64,000 nucleotides of DNA from an uncultured Pelagibacteraceae bacterium (GTDB taxonomy: Bacteria; Pseudomonadota; Alphaproteobacteria; Pelagibacterales; Pelagibacteraceae), in contig CACITE010000006.1 of NCBI GenBank assembly GCA_902589505.1, forward strand, positions 1 to 64,000, given 5' to 3'. Each line of letters begins with the position of its first letter. Position 1 is the first letter of the stretch. The notes beneath the pieces were generated by a model. It had not been told where the DNA came from. It worked only from the letters and a program-made list of their open reading frames with translations, and searched no databases. Of the stretch, positions 1 to 8,224 are shown piece after piece. The position numbers and the translations under genes were made by a program.

Positions 1-2114
1 GTAAAAAATTTACAGTCCTTATTTAAAACTATATTTCCTCCTTTTGATATGTTGTTAATTATTTCTGCTTTAGCTTTCGCTATATCTCCTAATGTTCGAA
101 AATTCTTTAGATGAGCAGCTGAAATATTAGTAATTACCGCTATGTCTGGTCTGACCATTTTGGATAAGTTGTCTATTTCACCTTTTTTATCCATGCCTAT
201 TTCAAATACCCCGTAATCAACGTTATTTCTTAAATTAGAAAGACTTAATGGCACTCCGTATTTATTATTATAAGAGTGTGGAGAATGATAAACTTTTCCA
301 TAACTTTTAAGTGAAAAACTAACTAGATTCTTCAGAGTAGTTTTTCCAACGCTTCCTGTAATTCCTATAATTTCAGCAGAGGTTAATTCTCGTGTAGTTC
401 TAGCCAAACTATTCAAAGAATTTAGAGTGTTTTTTACTTTTATGATACGGCTGTCTGAAAGTTTTCTTATCTTTTTACTTACAACTGTTTTTATAGCTCC
501 TTTTTTTATAGCTTCTTTTACAAATTTATGACCATCATTATTTTTACCTTTAACTGCAAAAAATAAATTATTTTTCTTTATTGTTTTTGTGTTAATCGAC
601 ACCCCATTATAATTTATATTTTCTAAATTATTTTTATGAAATGCCTGATTTAATGAAAAATTACGATAGTATTTTTTTTTGTTAATTGCTCTTTTTATTA
701 TTTTTTTATCAGAAAAATTAATAGTTTTATTACCAAAATTTTGAGTTGTTTCATGTCCTTTACCAGCAATCAAAAGTATTTCGTTTACTTTTAATTCATT
801 AATCGCAGTTTCAATCGCTTTTTTTCTATCTCCAATATCAACAGCTAATTTTTTACATCCTTTTATAATTGTTTTTCTTATTTTTTTGGGATCTTCATTT
901 CTGGGATTGTCATCGGTAACAAAAACTTTTCTACAGTACTTGTTGGCAATTTTTCCCATTTTAAATCTTTTTTTCTTATCTCTATCTCCGCCGCATCCAA
1001 AAACTATAATTATTTTCTTTTTAAATTGTTTTCTTAAAGCAATTAAACATTCCTGTAGGGCTTCTGGTGTGTGTGCAAAATCTACTATAATATTTGAATT
1101 ATTGTTTAAAGTAGCAACGCATTCGAGTCTACCATTGACTGGTTTAATTTTATGTATCTTATTAAAGATATTATTTAGATCAAGACCACATTCCTTAGCT
1201 GCTAGAATTGCCATTAACAAATTTTTAATTTGGAAATATCCTACTAAAGGAACATCAAGCTTGAAGATTTTTGATTTTATCGAAATTTTAATAATCTGTT
1301 TGTTATGTTTATATTTATTTTCTAGAATTATTATATCTCCAAACTTTCTGCCGATAGTTAATGTTTTTAATCTTTTTTTAATAGCTATTTTTTTTATAAT
1401 TTTAAATTCTAAATTATCTTGATCTGTAATTATTTTAGATTTTTTACTAAGCAAATATCTGAATAAATACATTTTTGCATTAAAATAAGATTTCATATTT
1501 TTGTGGTAATCAAGATGATCGTGACTTAGGTTTGTAAAAATTCCAGTATTAATATTTAAATTATCTAGTCGCTTTTGCTCCAAGCCATGGCTTGATGCTT
1601 CCAAAATTACATTATTAATTTTTCTTTTTGCTAAAATTTGCAAGCTTTTGTGTAATGACAGAGGGTCTATTGAAGTTAAATTTGTTTTTTTTTTATATTT
1701 TTTTGAAAAAATACCTAAAGTACCTACCGTCGCTGCTGACAAATTATTTAATTTTAATATTTGGTAGAAAAAATTAGCTACTGATGTTTTTCCATTTGTT
1801 CCGGTGACAGCAATTATATTTAATGGTTTTTTCTTATAAAAATTTGCACAAGCTTCAGATAGACTTTTTCTAACATTTTTAACAAAGATAATAGGTTGCT
1901 TGTGAATTTTATTTTTTATTTTTTTTTCAGCTACAATTACAGAAGCGCCTTTTGAAATTGCATGATTGATAAAATTTGTTCCTGATTTTTTTTTTCCTTT
2001 AATTGCAAAAAAAATATAGTTTTTTTTAATTTTTCTACTATCAAAACCAATCCCACGAATATATATCTTTTGGAATTCTTTGCTAACGGATTTCAACAAT
2101 TGACCTAATAACAT
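1..2114 (-). CDS. murEF: MurE-MurF fusion, bifunctional muropeptide ligase (3' end beyond the window)
   Basis: One uninterrupted minus-strand frame runs from ATG at 2114 to the window edge (about 704 residues visible). The first half is MurE, UDP-MurNAc-L-Ala-D-Glu:meso-diaminopimelate ligase: an N-terminal Mur domain, the ATP loop GTNGKT near residue 105, the DNPR motif typical of meso-DAP-specific enzymes near 403, and GKGHE near 450. With only a short linker, a second Mur ligase begins near residue 465: a VSINTK / LFFAVKGKNNDGH N-terminal domain and a second P-loop GSVGKTT near 585. This half matches MurF, which adds D-Ala-D-Ala. There is no stop or restart between the halves; I checked the frame at both ends and at the junction. 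MurE-MurF fusions are known elsewhere, for example in Bordetella. The ATG lies immediately upstream of where ftsI ends, so the two are probably cotranscribed. Both reactions are cytoplasmic steps of peptidoglycan precursor synthesis. Confidence 0.93.
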   Translation of the reverse strand, partial: MLLGQLLKSVSKEFQKIYIRGIGFDSRKIKKNYIFFAIKGKKKSGTNFINHAISKGASVIVAEKKIKNKIHKQPIIFVKNVRKSLSEACANFYKKKPLNIIAVTGTNGKTSVANFFYQILKLNNLSAATVGTLGIFSKKYKKKTNLTSIDPLSLHKSLQILAKRKINNVILEASSHGLEQKRLDNLNINTGIFTNLSHDHLDYHKNMKSYFNAKMYLFRYLLSKKSKIITDQDNLEFKIIKKIAIKKRLKTLTIGRKFGDIIILENKYKHNKQIIKISIKSKIFKLDVPLVGYFQIKNLLMAILAAKECGLDLNNIFNKIHKIKPVNGRLECVATLNNNSNIIVDFAHTPEALQECLIALRKQFKKKIIIVFGCGGDRDKKKRFKMGKIANKYCRKVFVTDDNPRNEDPKKIRKTIIKGCKKLAVDIGDRKKAIETAINELKVNEILLIAGKGHETTQNFGNKTINFSDKKIIKRAINKKKYYRNFSLNQAFHKNNLENINYNGVSINTKTIKKNNLFFAVKGKNNDGHKFVKEAIKKGAIKTVVSKKIRKLSDSRIIKVKNTLNSLNSLARTTRELTSAEIIGITGSVGKTTLKNLVSFSLKSYGKVYHSPHSYNNKYGVPLSLSNLRNNVDYGVFEIGMDKKGEIDNLSKMVRPDIAVITNISAAHLKNFRTLGDIAKAKAEIINNISKGGNIVLNKDCKFF

Positions 2115-3830
2115 TTAAAATTTGGTAGAAGCTTCTAGGTTATTTATGGCTAAAATTGGACCAATTTTTTCTATAATTTTGCCTGCTACAACAACTGTAT
2201 TCCATCCTGAGGTATTTCTAGTTTCACCTTTGTATTTGTAACCACTAGGAAATTTTTCAGAAGGTGGAAATTCATAAACATAATTTGGTGAAGGCTGTGG
2301 CTCGTCCAACATTACCAGTAATACATATTTTGGCTTACTAGCTGGAAAGAGTGCAATAAATGTATTTAATTTTTCTTTAGAATTATATTTTAAAGCTGTT
2401 CCTGTTTTACCACCAACATCATAACCTTTAATATCAGCAAAGTTTGCAGTTCCCTCATCTAAACTAACAACTTTTCGTAAAATTGAATTAATTGTGCTGC
2501 TTGTCTTCTTAGAAATAATTTTTTCTTTTTTTTTAGCAAATTTAGTATTTGTTTTTAAAATTGATGGTTTTATTTTATAACCACCATTTCCTAAAATTGC
2601 ATATGCCTTAGCAAGTTGCAGAGGGGTAGTTGTTATACCATGTCCATAAGATGATGTGGCAAGTTTACACTTTCCCCATTTAAAATTAAGTGGAGTTCCT
2701 GTTTCTTCTAGATCAAAATTGATTTTGTTAAGAAGTTCTAAAGAGTTTAAAAAATTCTTATATTTTTCAATTCCCACTTTTTGAGCAATACGAACGGCAC
2801 CTATATTGGATGATCGAATTAAAATTTGTTCTGCGTTTAAATTTTTTGGCAACTTATCGTGTTCACTAATTGTATACTTGTCACAAGTCAAACTATTTTC
2901 TAAATTTTTAAATATTGTATTTGAGTTTATTATTTTATTTTCTAAAGCTACTGCAATGGTAAAAGTTTTAAATACTGATCCTAATTCATATACTCCCAAA
3001 GTAATTTTATTAGTATAAACTTCGTCACTAATTGTAACGCGTCTATTAAGATCATAGTCTGGTAGAGAAACTAAAGACAATATTTCTCCGTTTTCTACAT
3101 CCATCAAAACTGCACCGCTTCCTTTATTTTTAAAATCTGACTCGGCCTGTTTTAATTCTTTTCTAATCAAATGTTGTAAGTTTGAATCTAAAGTTAAAGA
3201 TAGAGGCAAATCAATTTTTTCTTTGTTGTTTAAACTTTCATTAAGAAATCGCTCTATTCCTGATATGCCCGTATTAACATCATCTGTTTGACCTAAAACA
3301 TGACTGAAAAGGCTTTTTTGAGGATAAATCCTTGAAGGTTTTGGTTCAAAATAAAAAGCTTTATTACCCATTAACCAAAATTTTTCCTTCATTTTCGGTG
3401 TTAGTCTTTTTCCAATATAAAAAAAATCTTCTTTATTTAATTTTTTTTTAATTTGATTAAGATCCAATTCAGGAAACTGAAGTCCTAATTTGATTATTAA
3501 ATTTTTTTTTTCTTTTTTTTTTAATAATTCTGGTCTTATTCCAACATCGTAAAGAATAACATTAGTAGCTAGCACTGCACCATTTCTATCAACTATATCT
3601 CTTCTGGTCTTCAAGTATTCGCTTTGTTTGCTTTGGCTATAAAAACTTTTTTCCGCTGATAAAGACAAATAAAATATTTTAATGCTAAAAATGACAATTA
3701 AACTAAAAAAAATAAAGGATAAAAAAGTAACTCTATTTAGTGAAATTTTAACTTTATTATGCTTATTTTTGTCAGTAAGCTCAGACTCTGTATAATCTTC
3801 AAAGTAGAAACTTTTTTTTTTGTATTTCAT
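2115..3830 (-). CDS. ftsI: FtsI, septal peptidoglycan transpeptidase (PBP3)
   Basis: Class B penicillin-binding protein that cross-links septal peptidoglycan in the divisome. From the preferred ATG at 3830 it has 571 residues: a short basic cytoplasmic tail, one membrane segment at about 34-56, the PBP dimerisation domain with the RRDIVDRNGAVLA start, and the transpeptidase domain. Active-site motifs are visible: SVFK (catalytic Ser about 285), SSN (about 340) and KTGT (about 475). The frame is open back to an ATG at 3866, but that start overlaps the end of the upstream ftsL-like gene and adds non-conserved residues, so 3830 fits better. It lies between ftsL and murEF, the usual order for this part of the dcw cluster. 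Confidence 0.95.
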   Translation of the reverse strand: MKYKKKSFYFEDYTESELTDKNKHNKVKISLNRVTFLSFIFFSLIVIFSIKIFYLSLSAEKSFYSQSKQSEYLKTRRDIVDRNGAVLATNVILYDVGIRPELLKKKEKKNLIIKLGLQFPELDLNQIKKKLNKEDFFYIGKRLTPKMKEKFWLMGNKAFYFEPKPSRIYPQKSLFSHVLGQTDDVNTGISGIERFLNESLNNKEKIDLPLSLTLDSNLQHLIRKELKQAESDFKNKGSGAVLMDVENGEILSLVSLPDYDLNRRVTISDEVYTNKITLGVYELGSVFKTFTIAVALENKIINSNTIFKNLENSLTCDKYTISEHDKLPKNLNAEQILIRSSNIGAVRIAQKVGIEKYKNFLNSLELLNKINFDLEETGTPLNFKWGKCKLATSSYGHGITTTPLQLAKAYAILGNGGYKIKPSILKTNTKFAKKKEKIISKKTSSTINSILRKVVSLDEGTANFADIKGYDVGGKTGTALKYNSKEKLNTFIALFPASKPKYVLLVMLDEPQPSPNYVYEFPPSEKFPSGYKYKGETRNTSGWNTVVVAGKIIEKIGPILAINNLEASTKF

Positions 3831-3837
3831 TAAAAAA

Positions 3838-4554
3838 TTATTTTCCAGGTATAACAGGCATGCCAAAAAAAACTTTTGCTACTTGCACAGCGGTCCATCT
3901 ACCTATTCTTTCCAATGTGAGTGTGTCTTTAGGAGAATTGTAGATATTTTTTAATTCTTCTTTTTTTTGTTCTATTTTGTTTATAACTTCTTTTTTTATT
4001 TCACCCGGAATAGCTTTTGGCTCAGAATATAGAGCTTGAAGACGTTCTATCTCATCCCGTTTTTTTTGAATACGTGAAATAGTCTCTAGTTTTACAGATT
4101 TTAATAATTTTTTCTTGTTGGTTTTTATATTTTCTAATTTATTACTTCTATTTAAACTTTGATTTTCTTTATTTAAGTGCTCAATTTGTGATTTCTGATA
4201 TGTAGCAAAGTTATTATCTAAATATTCTTTTGCCAATAGCGATATGTTTTCTGGAGATGTAAGCACTTCATGATCTAAAATTTCTTGATCTAAATTAAAT
4301 TTAACTACATTAATTGATGCTTTTAAATTATTAATTTCTTTTTCTAAATTTCTTGTTTCATTTTTTATTACTGATACTAAAAATAAACCGCACACAAATA
4401 GAATTGTCATTAAAGAATATTTTTTTACAGAATTTTTTGCTTTTATATTAGGTATAGCATTTTTCCATTTGTCTTGATTAATTCGATCATTTGTAATTCC
4501 CGTTTCTATTTTATTTATTGGTAAAGAATTAACCCATTTGTCTTGATTTATCAT
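3838..4554 (-). CDS. ftsL: Enlarged FtsL-like divisome protein
   Basis: A 238-residue single-pass membrane protein in the ftsL position between rsmH and ftsI; its ATG overlaps the rsmH stop (ATGA). One membrane segment spans about residues 46-64. It is followed by a short coiled coil and the segment LDHEVLTSPENISLLAKEYL, which resembles the FtsL signature. This supports FtsL, the partner of FtsB/FtsQ that activates FtsWI. It is about twice the usual FtsL length: a Lys/Glu-rich coiled-coil extension of some 130 residues follows, ending in a hydrophobic tail (VAKVFFGMPVIPGK). The cytoplasmic N-terminus carries the motif INQDKW twice, near residues 2 and 25, each followed by a similar N..P context. 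The FtsL assignment rests mainly on position and topology. Confidence 0.7.
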   Translation of the reverse strand: MINQDKWVNSLPINKIETGITNDRINQDKWKNAIPNIKAKNSVKKYSLMTILFVCGLFLVSVIKNETRNLEKEINNLKASINVVKFNLDQEILDHEVLTSPENISLLAKEYLDNNFATYQKSQIEHLNKENQSLNRSNKLENIKTNKKKLLKSVKLETISRIQKKRDEIERLQALYSEPKAIPGEIKKEVINKIEQKKEELKNIYNSPKDTLTLERIGRWTAVQVAKVFFGMPVIPGK

Positions 4555-5562
4555 ATTTGAGTTCCTTCAAGACGAAAATAGTTTATAAATTTATTTTTGA
4601 ATTCATCAGGATTTAAAAAATCATTATTATTTCTCACCGCATATCTGAGTTTCGCAGAGCGTGAACGAATATTTTTTTCTATTTCATTTAAATCAGCAAC
4701 TAGTGGTTTTTTAGATACTGATTTGAACAAACTAAAATTTTTCTCAGGAGGCAGATATCTTGACGGATTTTTTTTTAATTTTGAATATAAATTAAAAAAA
4801 TTTTTAACTATTTTATCTTCCAAAGAATGAAAACTTAAAACAACTAATATTCCCCCATTTGAAAGAAGTTTGGTAGCTTTGATTAACCCCGTTATTAATT
4901 CTGTTAATTCTTGATTAACCAGTATTCGTATTGCTTGAAATGTTTTTGTTGCTGGATTTTTTTTATGATTTTTGTTTTTCTTTTTTGCACTATTAATTAT
5001 AGAAGCAAGTTCTTTTGAAGTTTTTATTGGATTAATTATTCGATGTTTATCAATTTTATTCGCAATAATTTTTCCATCTTTTTCTTCTCCAAAAACTTTT
5101 ATTATTGTAGACAAATGTTCTTTTTCAAAATTATTAATAACATCGTATGCCGAGAACTTATTTATTCCCATCTCCATATTCAAAAGACCTTTTGAATTAA
5201 AAGAAAAGCCTCTTTCTTCGTCAGATAATTGAAAAGATGAAAGACCTAGATCAAATATTATAGCTTTGGGTTTAAAACTTTTTTTTAACCACTTGATTTA
5301 AATTGCTAAATTTCTCTTGATAAAAATTGAATCTCTTTGGAAATTTTTTTTCTAAAAGATTTGCATATTTTTTTGTTAATTTATCTCTATCGAAAGCTAA
5401 AACCCTAGTGTCAGGAAATTTTAATATTGCTTCGGAGTAGCCGCCGCCTCCAAAAGTGCAGTCAATAAAAGTGCCACCATGTTGAGGGGATATAATGCTT
5501 AATACTTGATTGAGCATCACTGGATAATGTTTTGTATTTTCCAATGACATGGTGGCATTCAT
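4551..5562 (-). CDS. rsmH: RsmH, 16S rRNA m4C1402 methyltransferase (frameshifted in this sequence)
   Basis: SAM-dependent enzyme that N4-methylates C1402 of 16S rRNA, a standard member of the dcw cluster. The N-terminal part (ATG 5562 or 5550) holds KHYPVMLNQVL and the SAM loop FIDCTFGGGGYSEAIL. The C-terminal part holds LSFHSLEDKIVKNFF and the SRSAKLRYAVR ending. The frames join at a run of eight T on the plus strand (A8 in the coding strand, 5279-5286). As given, the first frame stops at 5272-5274. Removing one base of the run joins VVKKSFKPKAIIFDLGLSS into a normal full-length protein of about 336 residues. The gene starts about 22 nt after ftsZ and overlaps ftsL by ATGA. It may be intact with an indel error, or genuinely dependent on slippage. 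Confidence 0.88.
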
Positions 5563-5584
5563 AAATTTCTCTTCTATCTTGCAT

Positions 5585-7090
5585 TTAATTTTTTTGTCTT
5601 CGTAAAAAAGCTGGTATTTCAAAATCTTCCTCCAAGTTAGACTCATCAAACATTTCGGGTTCTTTTGTTTCATCTTCTTTTTCGGAATTTGAATTTTCAA
5701 ATATCTTCAAATCTTTCTCACTATTATCTTCATTATTGAATAAATTATTTTCTAAATCATTTGAAAACAATTCTGGAGATGCCAATTCAATGCTATCCAC
5801 TTCAAAACTTGGAGTATTAGAATCCTGTCTTAAATCTTCAGATTCATTCTCTAAATTTTGAAGATAGGCTGCATTTTCTATTGAAATATTTCCTATAGGA
5901 GCCTCATCTAAAACTTCTTCTTTATTACTTTGAGCAGTTTGTTGATGTTGAACATTGACTTTTTCTTCTTCAATAGCTTTGCTTAAATCTAAAGCAGTGG
6001 CTCCTTCTGTTGCATTTAAAGTTGGTTGATTCATTGCTACTGTATTAATCGAATGATCTGAATAACCAACATTCCTATTTTGTAGTCTGTGAACCATGCT
6101 TATAACTGGTTTTGATTGTGGAGATTGATTGTCTAATGAAGTTGCAACAATAGATACGCGAATTTTTCCAGTTAAAGTCTCATCTTCTATAGAACCAAAT
6201 ATTAATTCTGCCTCAGGATCTACTTCTGCTCTAATTTTATTTGTAACTTCGTCTACCTCAAACATAGTAAGATCATTACCACCAGTAATATTCACTAAAA
6301 GTCCTTTTGCACCTTTTAAAGAATATTCATCTATTAAAGGATTATTAAGTGCAGCATTTGTAGCTTCTTGAGCTCTCTTTTCTCCTTCAGCTTCACCTGT
6401 TCCCATCATTGCTTTGCCCATACCTTTCATGATTGTTTCGACATCAGCAAAATCCAAATTTACCAAACCAGGTCTTACCATCAAATCTGTAACGCTTTGA
6501 ACGCCAGATTTTAAAACATCATTCGATAAACCAAAAGAATCTTTGAAGGTTGTTTTCTCGTTAATAATTTTAAATAAGTTTTGATTTGGAACAACAATAT
6601 TTGTATCTAAATGTTTTTTTAATTCTTCTAATCCTTGAAGAGCAATTCTCATTTTTTTTGGCCCTTCATAAGAAAAGGGAAGTGTCACAACACCAACTGT
6701 AAGTATATTTAATTCTTTTGCTGCTCTAGCAATCACGTGTGCAGCGCCAGTCCCTGTGCCTCCCCCCATGCCAGCAGTTATAAAAACCATATTGCTTCCT
6801 TTAATATAATCGACAATATCGTTTAGAGATTCTTCTGCTGCCGCCTGGCCAATTTCATGTTTCGCACCAGCACCTAAACCTTTTGTTAAATTTGTTCCCA
6901 GTTGAATCTTGGCTTCGGCTTTGTTGTTTTTTAAATCTTGAGCATCGGTATTTATTGCTACAAATTCTACTCCTTGCATCCCTGCTTCAATCATACCGTT
7001 AAGAGCGTTTCCTCCAGCTCCTCCAACTCCTAGGACTAAAATTCTTGGTTTTAATTCTCTTAATTCTGGACCTTTAATATTAATTGTCAT
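5585..7090 (-). CDS. ftsZ: FtsZ, tubulin-like cell division GTPase
   Basis: The GTPase that polymerises into the Z-ring. In 501 residues it has a short N-terminus, the GVGGAGGNAL nucleotide-binding loop (about 21-30), the tubulin signature GGGTGTGA (about 109-116), the T7-loop region and the FtsZ C-terminal domain to about residue 320. A long acidic Asn/Glu/Ser-rich linker follows, ending in the conserved tail peptide IPAFLRRQ that binds FtsA or other membrane tethers. The ATG overlaps the mraZ stop (ATGA), suggesting translational coupling. In the classical dcw order ftsZ is near the distal end after ftsA; here it sits second, directly behind mraZ and ahead of rsmH. It is therefore probably transcribed from the MraZ-box promoter. 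Confidence 0.97.
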   Translation of the reverse strand: MTINIKGPELRELKPRILVLGVGGAGGNALNGMIEAGMQGVEFVAINTDAQDLKNNKAEAKIQLGTNLTKGLGAGAKHEIGQAAAEESLNDIVDYIKGSNMVFITAGMGGGTGTGAAHVIARAAKELNILTVGVVTLPFSYEGPKKMRIALQGLEELKKHLDTNIVVPNQNLFKIINEKTTFKDSFGLSNDVLKSGVQSVTDLMVRPGLVNLDFADVETIMKGMGKAMMGTGEAEGEKRAQEATNAALNNPLIDEYSLKGAKGLLVNITGGNDLTMFEVDEVTNKIRAEVDPEAELIFGSIEDETLTGKIRVSIVATSLDNQSPQSKPVISMVHRLQNRNVGYSDHSINTVAMNQPTLNATEGATALDLSKAIEEEKVNVQHQQTAQSNKEEVLDEAPIGNISIENAAYLQNLENESEDLRQDSNTPSFEVDSIELASPELFSNDLENNLFNNEDNSEKDLKIFENSNSEKEDETKEPEMFDESNLEEDFEIPAFLRRQKN

Positions 7091-7551
7091 TTCCCCTCCT
7101 TTTTAAATTGATTTTCCCATTTAAGACTTGCTCTATTCAAATTGGCTTTTTTTCTAGCCTGTATTTTGAATTTTTCAAAAAGTTTAGGTTCCCAAATTTG
7201 AAAAGTTGATCCTTGACCTACAAAAAGCATTACTTGTTTAATTTTTGCATGGTTTAATAATTTGTCTGGTATAGAAATTCTACCTTCGCTATCAAACTGA
7301 AGATTAACACTTTCAGCTAAGACTGAAGTTGCAAAAATATCTCTCTTTTCTTCAAATGGATTTAACGAATCTATAGATTCAGAAAGTTTTTCTATTCTAT
7401 TTTGTGGACATCCCTCAATAGCAAAATTGTTAAAAGATGGATAACAAACAACACCATTATAACCCATGCTACTCAAGTGAGATCTAAAACTGGCTGGCAC
7501 TGACACCCTCCACTTTTTGTCTAATTTGTTTTCGTACGTAGATAAAAACAT
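7087..7551 (-). CDS. mraZ: MraZ, transcriptional regulator of the division cluster
   Basis: A 154-residue protein with two SpoVT/AbrB-type half-domains. Each carries the family DxxxR signature: LDKKWRVSVP near the N-terminus and FDSEGRISIP near residue 90. MraZ proteins form ring-like oligomers that bind repeated short boxes upstream of their own gene and repress the dcw operon. It is the first gene here, preceded by a promoter with three regularly spaced TGGGN boxes at 7634-7658, and its stop overlaps the ftsZ start. Length and position are typical of the family. Confidence 0.94.
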   Translation of the reverse strand: MFLSTYENKLDKKWRVSVPASFRSHLSSMGYNGVVCYPSFNNFAIEGCPQNRIEKLSESIDSLNPFEEKRDIFATSVLAESVNLQFDSEGRISIPDKLLNHAKIKQVMLFVGQGSTFQIWEPKLFEKFKIQARKKANLNRASLKWENQFKKEGK

Positions 7552-7633
7552 ATTTTTTTAAGTCAAAGACACCCCAGGAAAAACCATTGCTAAATCTATG
7601 ATTTATTTTCCTTGGCACCATATCCCCCTCCTT

Positions 7634-7658
7634 TGGGAATACATGGGATAATATGGGT
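7634..7658. promoter_or_regulatory. Candidate MraZ operator, three TGGGN boxes
   Basis: On the plus strand the boxes TGGGA (7634-7638), TGGGA (7644-7648) and TGGGT (7654-7658) are separated by exactly 5 nt each, a 10-bp helical period. Three TGGGN direct repeats with 5-nt spacers are the described MraZ site in E. coli. The boxes overlap and flank the predicted -10 of the mraZ promoter, so bound MraZ would block transcription. The mraZ start is 83 nt from the nearest box. Confidence 0.75.
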
Positions 7659-7676
7659 TTTCAACCTACGCGTCAA
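7648..7676 (-). promoter_or_regulatory. Promoter of the mraZ-ftsZ division operon
   Basis: Reading the minus strand, a -35 element TTGACG (7676-7671) is followed by a 17-nt spacer and a -10 element TATTAT (7653-7648). This predicts transcription starting near 7641 and an untranslated leader of about 90 nt before mraZ. The -10 lies between two of the TGGGN boxes. No other convincing promoter is visible between here and murEF. Confidence 0.65.
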
Positions 7677-7827
7677 TACCTTAATTTTTGGGTTTTTTCT
7701 TCAAAAAAGCCATATTTTCTTAGAAATACTAAAAGTTGATTTTTAAGTACATTTTTGAATCATTAAGGAATCAAAACATGAACACTTGTTATTTTTCTAA
7801 TTTATGTTGTGTAGATATATTTAAGAA

Positions 7828-8190
7828 TGGCCAGACAATCTGTAAGCCGGGTTCTGTCATTCAAATTAGTCATTTGTCTGGGGTTAAATTCGCATTTAAC
7901 CTCTAGCAACCAACCCAGATAGCTAACTAAGAACTGTTTTCGGCTATAAAAGCCATGCTATCTCTATTTGGTCTTGCTCCCGGTGGGGTTTTCCATGCGT
8001 TTTTTGTTACCAAAAAACCGGTGTGCTCTTACCACACCTTTTCACCCTTGCCTTGATCAGGCGGTTTATTTTCTGTGGCACTATCCCTAAGGTCACCCTC
8101 GCCAGATGTTATCTGGCACCGCGTTCCTAAAGAGCCCGGACTTTCCTCTCTTGTTTGTTCAACAAAAGCGACCAATCAATTGTCTGGCAA
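7828..8190 (-). ncRNA. rnpB: RNase P RNA, bacterial type A
   Basis: The catalytic RNA that matures tRNA 5' ends. On the minus strand the P4-side conserved block GAGGAAAGTCCGGGCTC is near 8150-8134, and the 3' conserved block AGAACCCGGCTTACAG is near 7855-7840. The ends pair as helix P1: GCCAGACAAT at the 5' side (8188-8179) with ATTGTCTGGC at the 3' side (7840-7830). The GGTGTGGTAAGAGCACACC region in the middle is also typical. Length of about 360 nt is normal. The stretch 7677-7827 downstream shows no gene; a weak T6/A6 hairpin at 7690-7711 lacks a convincing U-tract. Confidence 0.95.
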
Positions 8191-8195
8191 AACAC

Positions 8196-8224
8196 TAATT
8201 AATGAAGAAAAGTGAACAAATCAA
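8196..8224 (-). promoter_or_regulatory. Possible rnpB promoter
   Basis: Minus-strand TTGATT (8224-8219), a 17-nt spacer and TAATTA (8201-8196) lie just upstream of the RNase P RNA 5' end. They would start transcription about 6-8 nt further on, at the P1 helix. The -35 overlaps the last codons and stop of the upstream amidase gene. Confidence 0.4.

Noticed and set aside
886-1422. Open frame of 178 codons on the plus strand inside murEF
   Set aside because: It is antisense to the conserved MurE core and has no recognisable domain; a shadow frame in AT-rich DNA.
7690-7711. T6/A6 hairpin downstream of rnpB as a terminator
   Set aside because: The stem is almost entirely A-T and no U-tract follows on the minus strand; also 117 nt beyond the RNA end.
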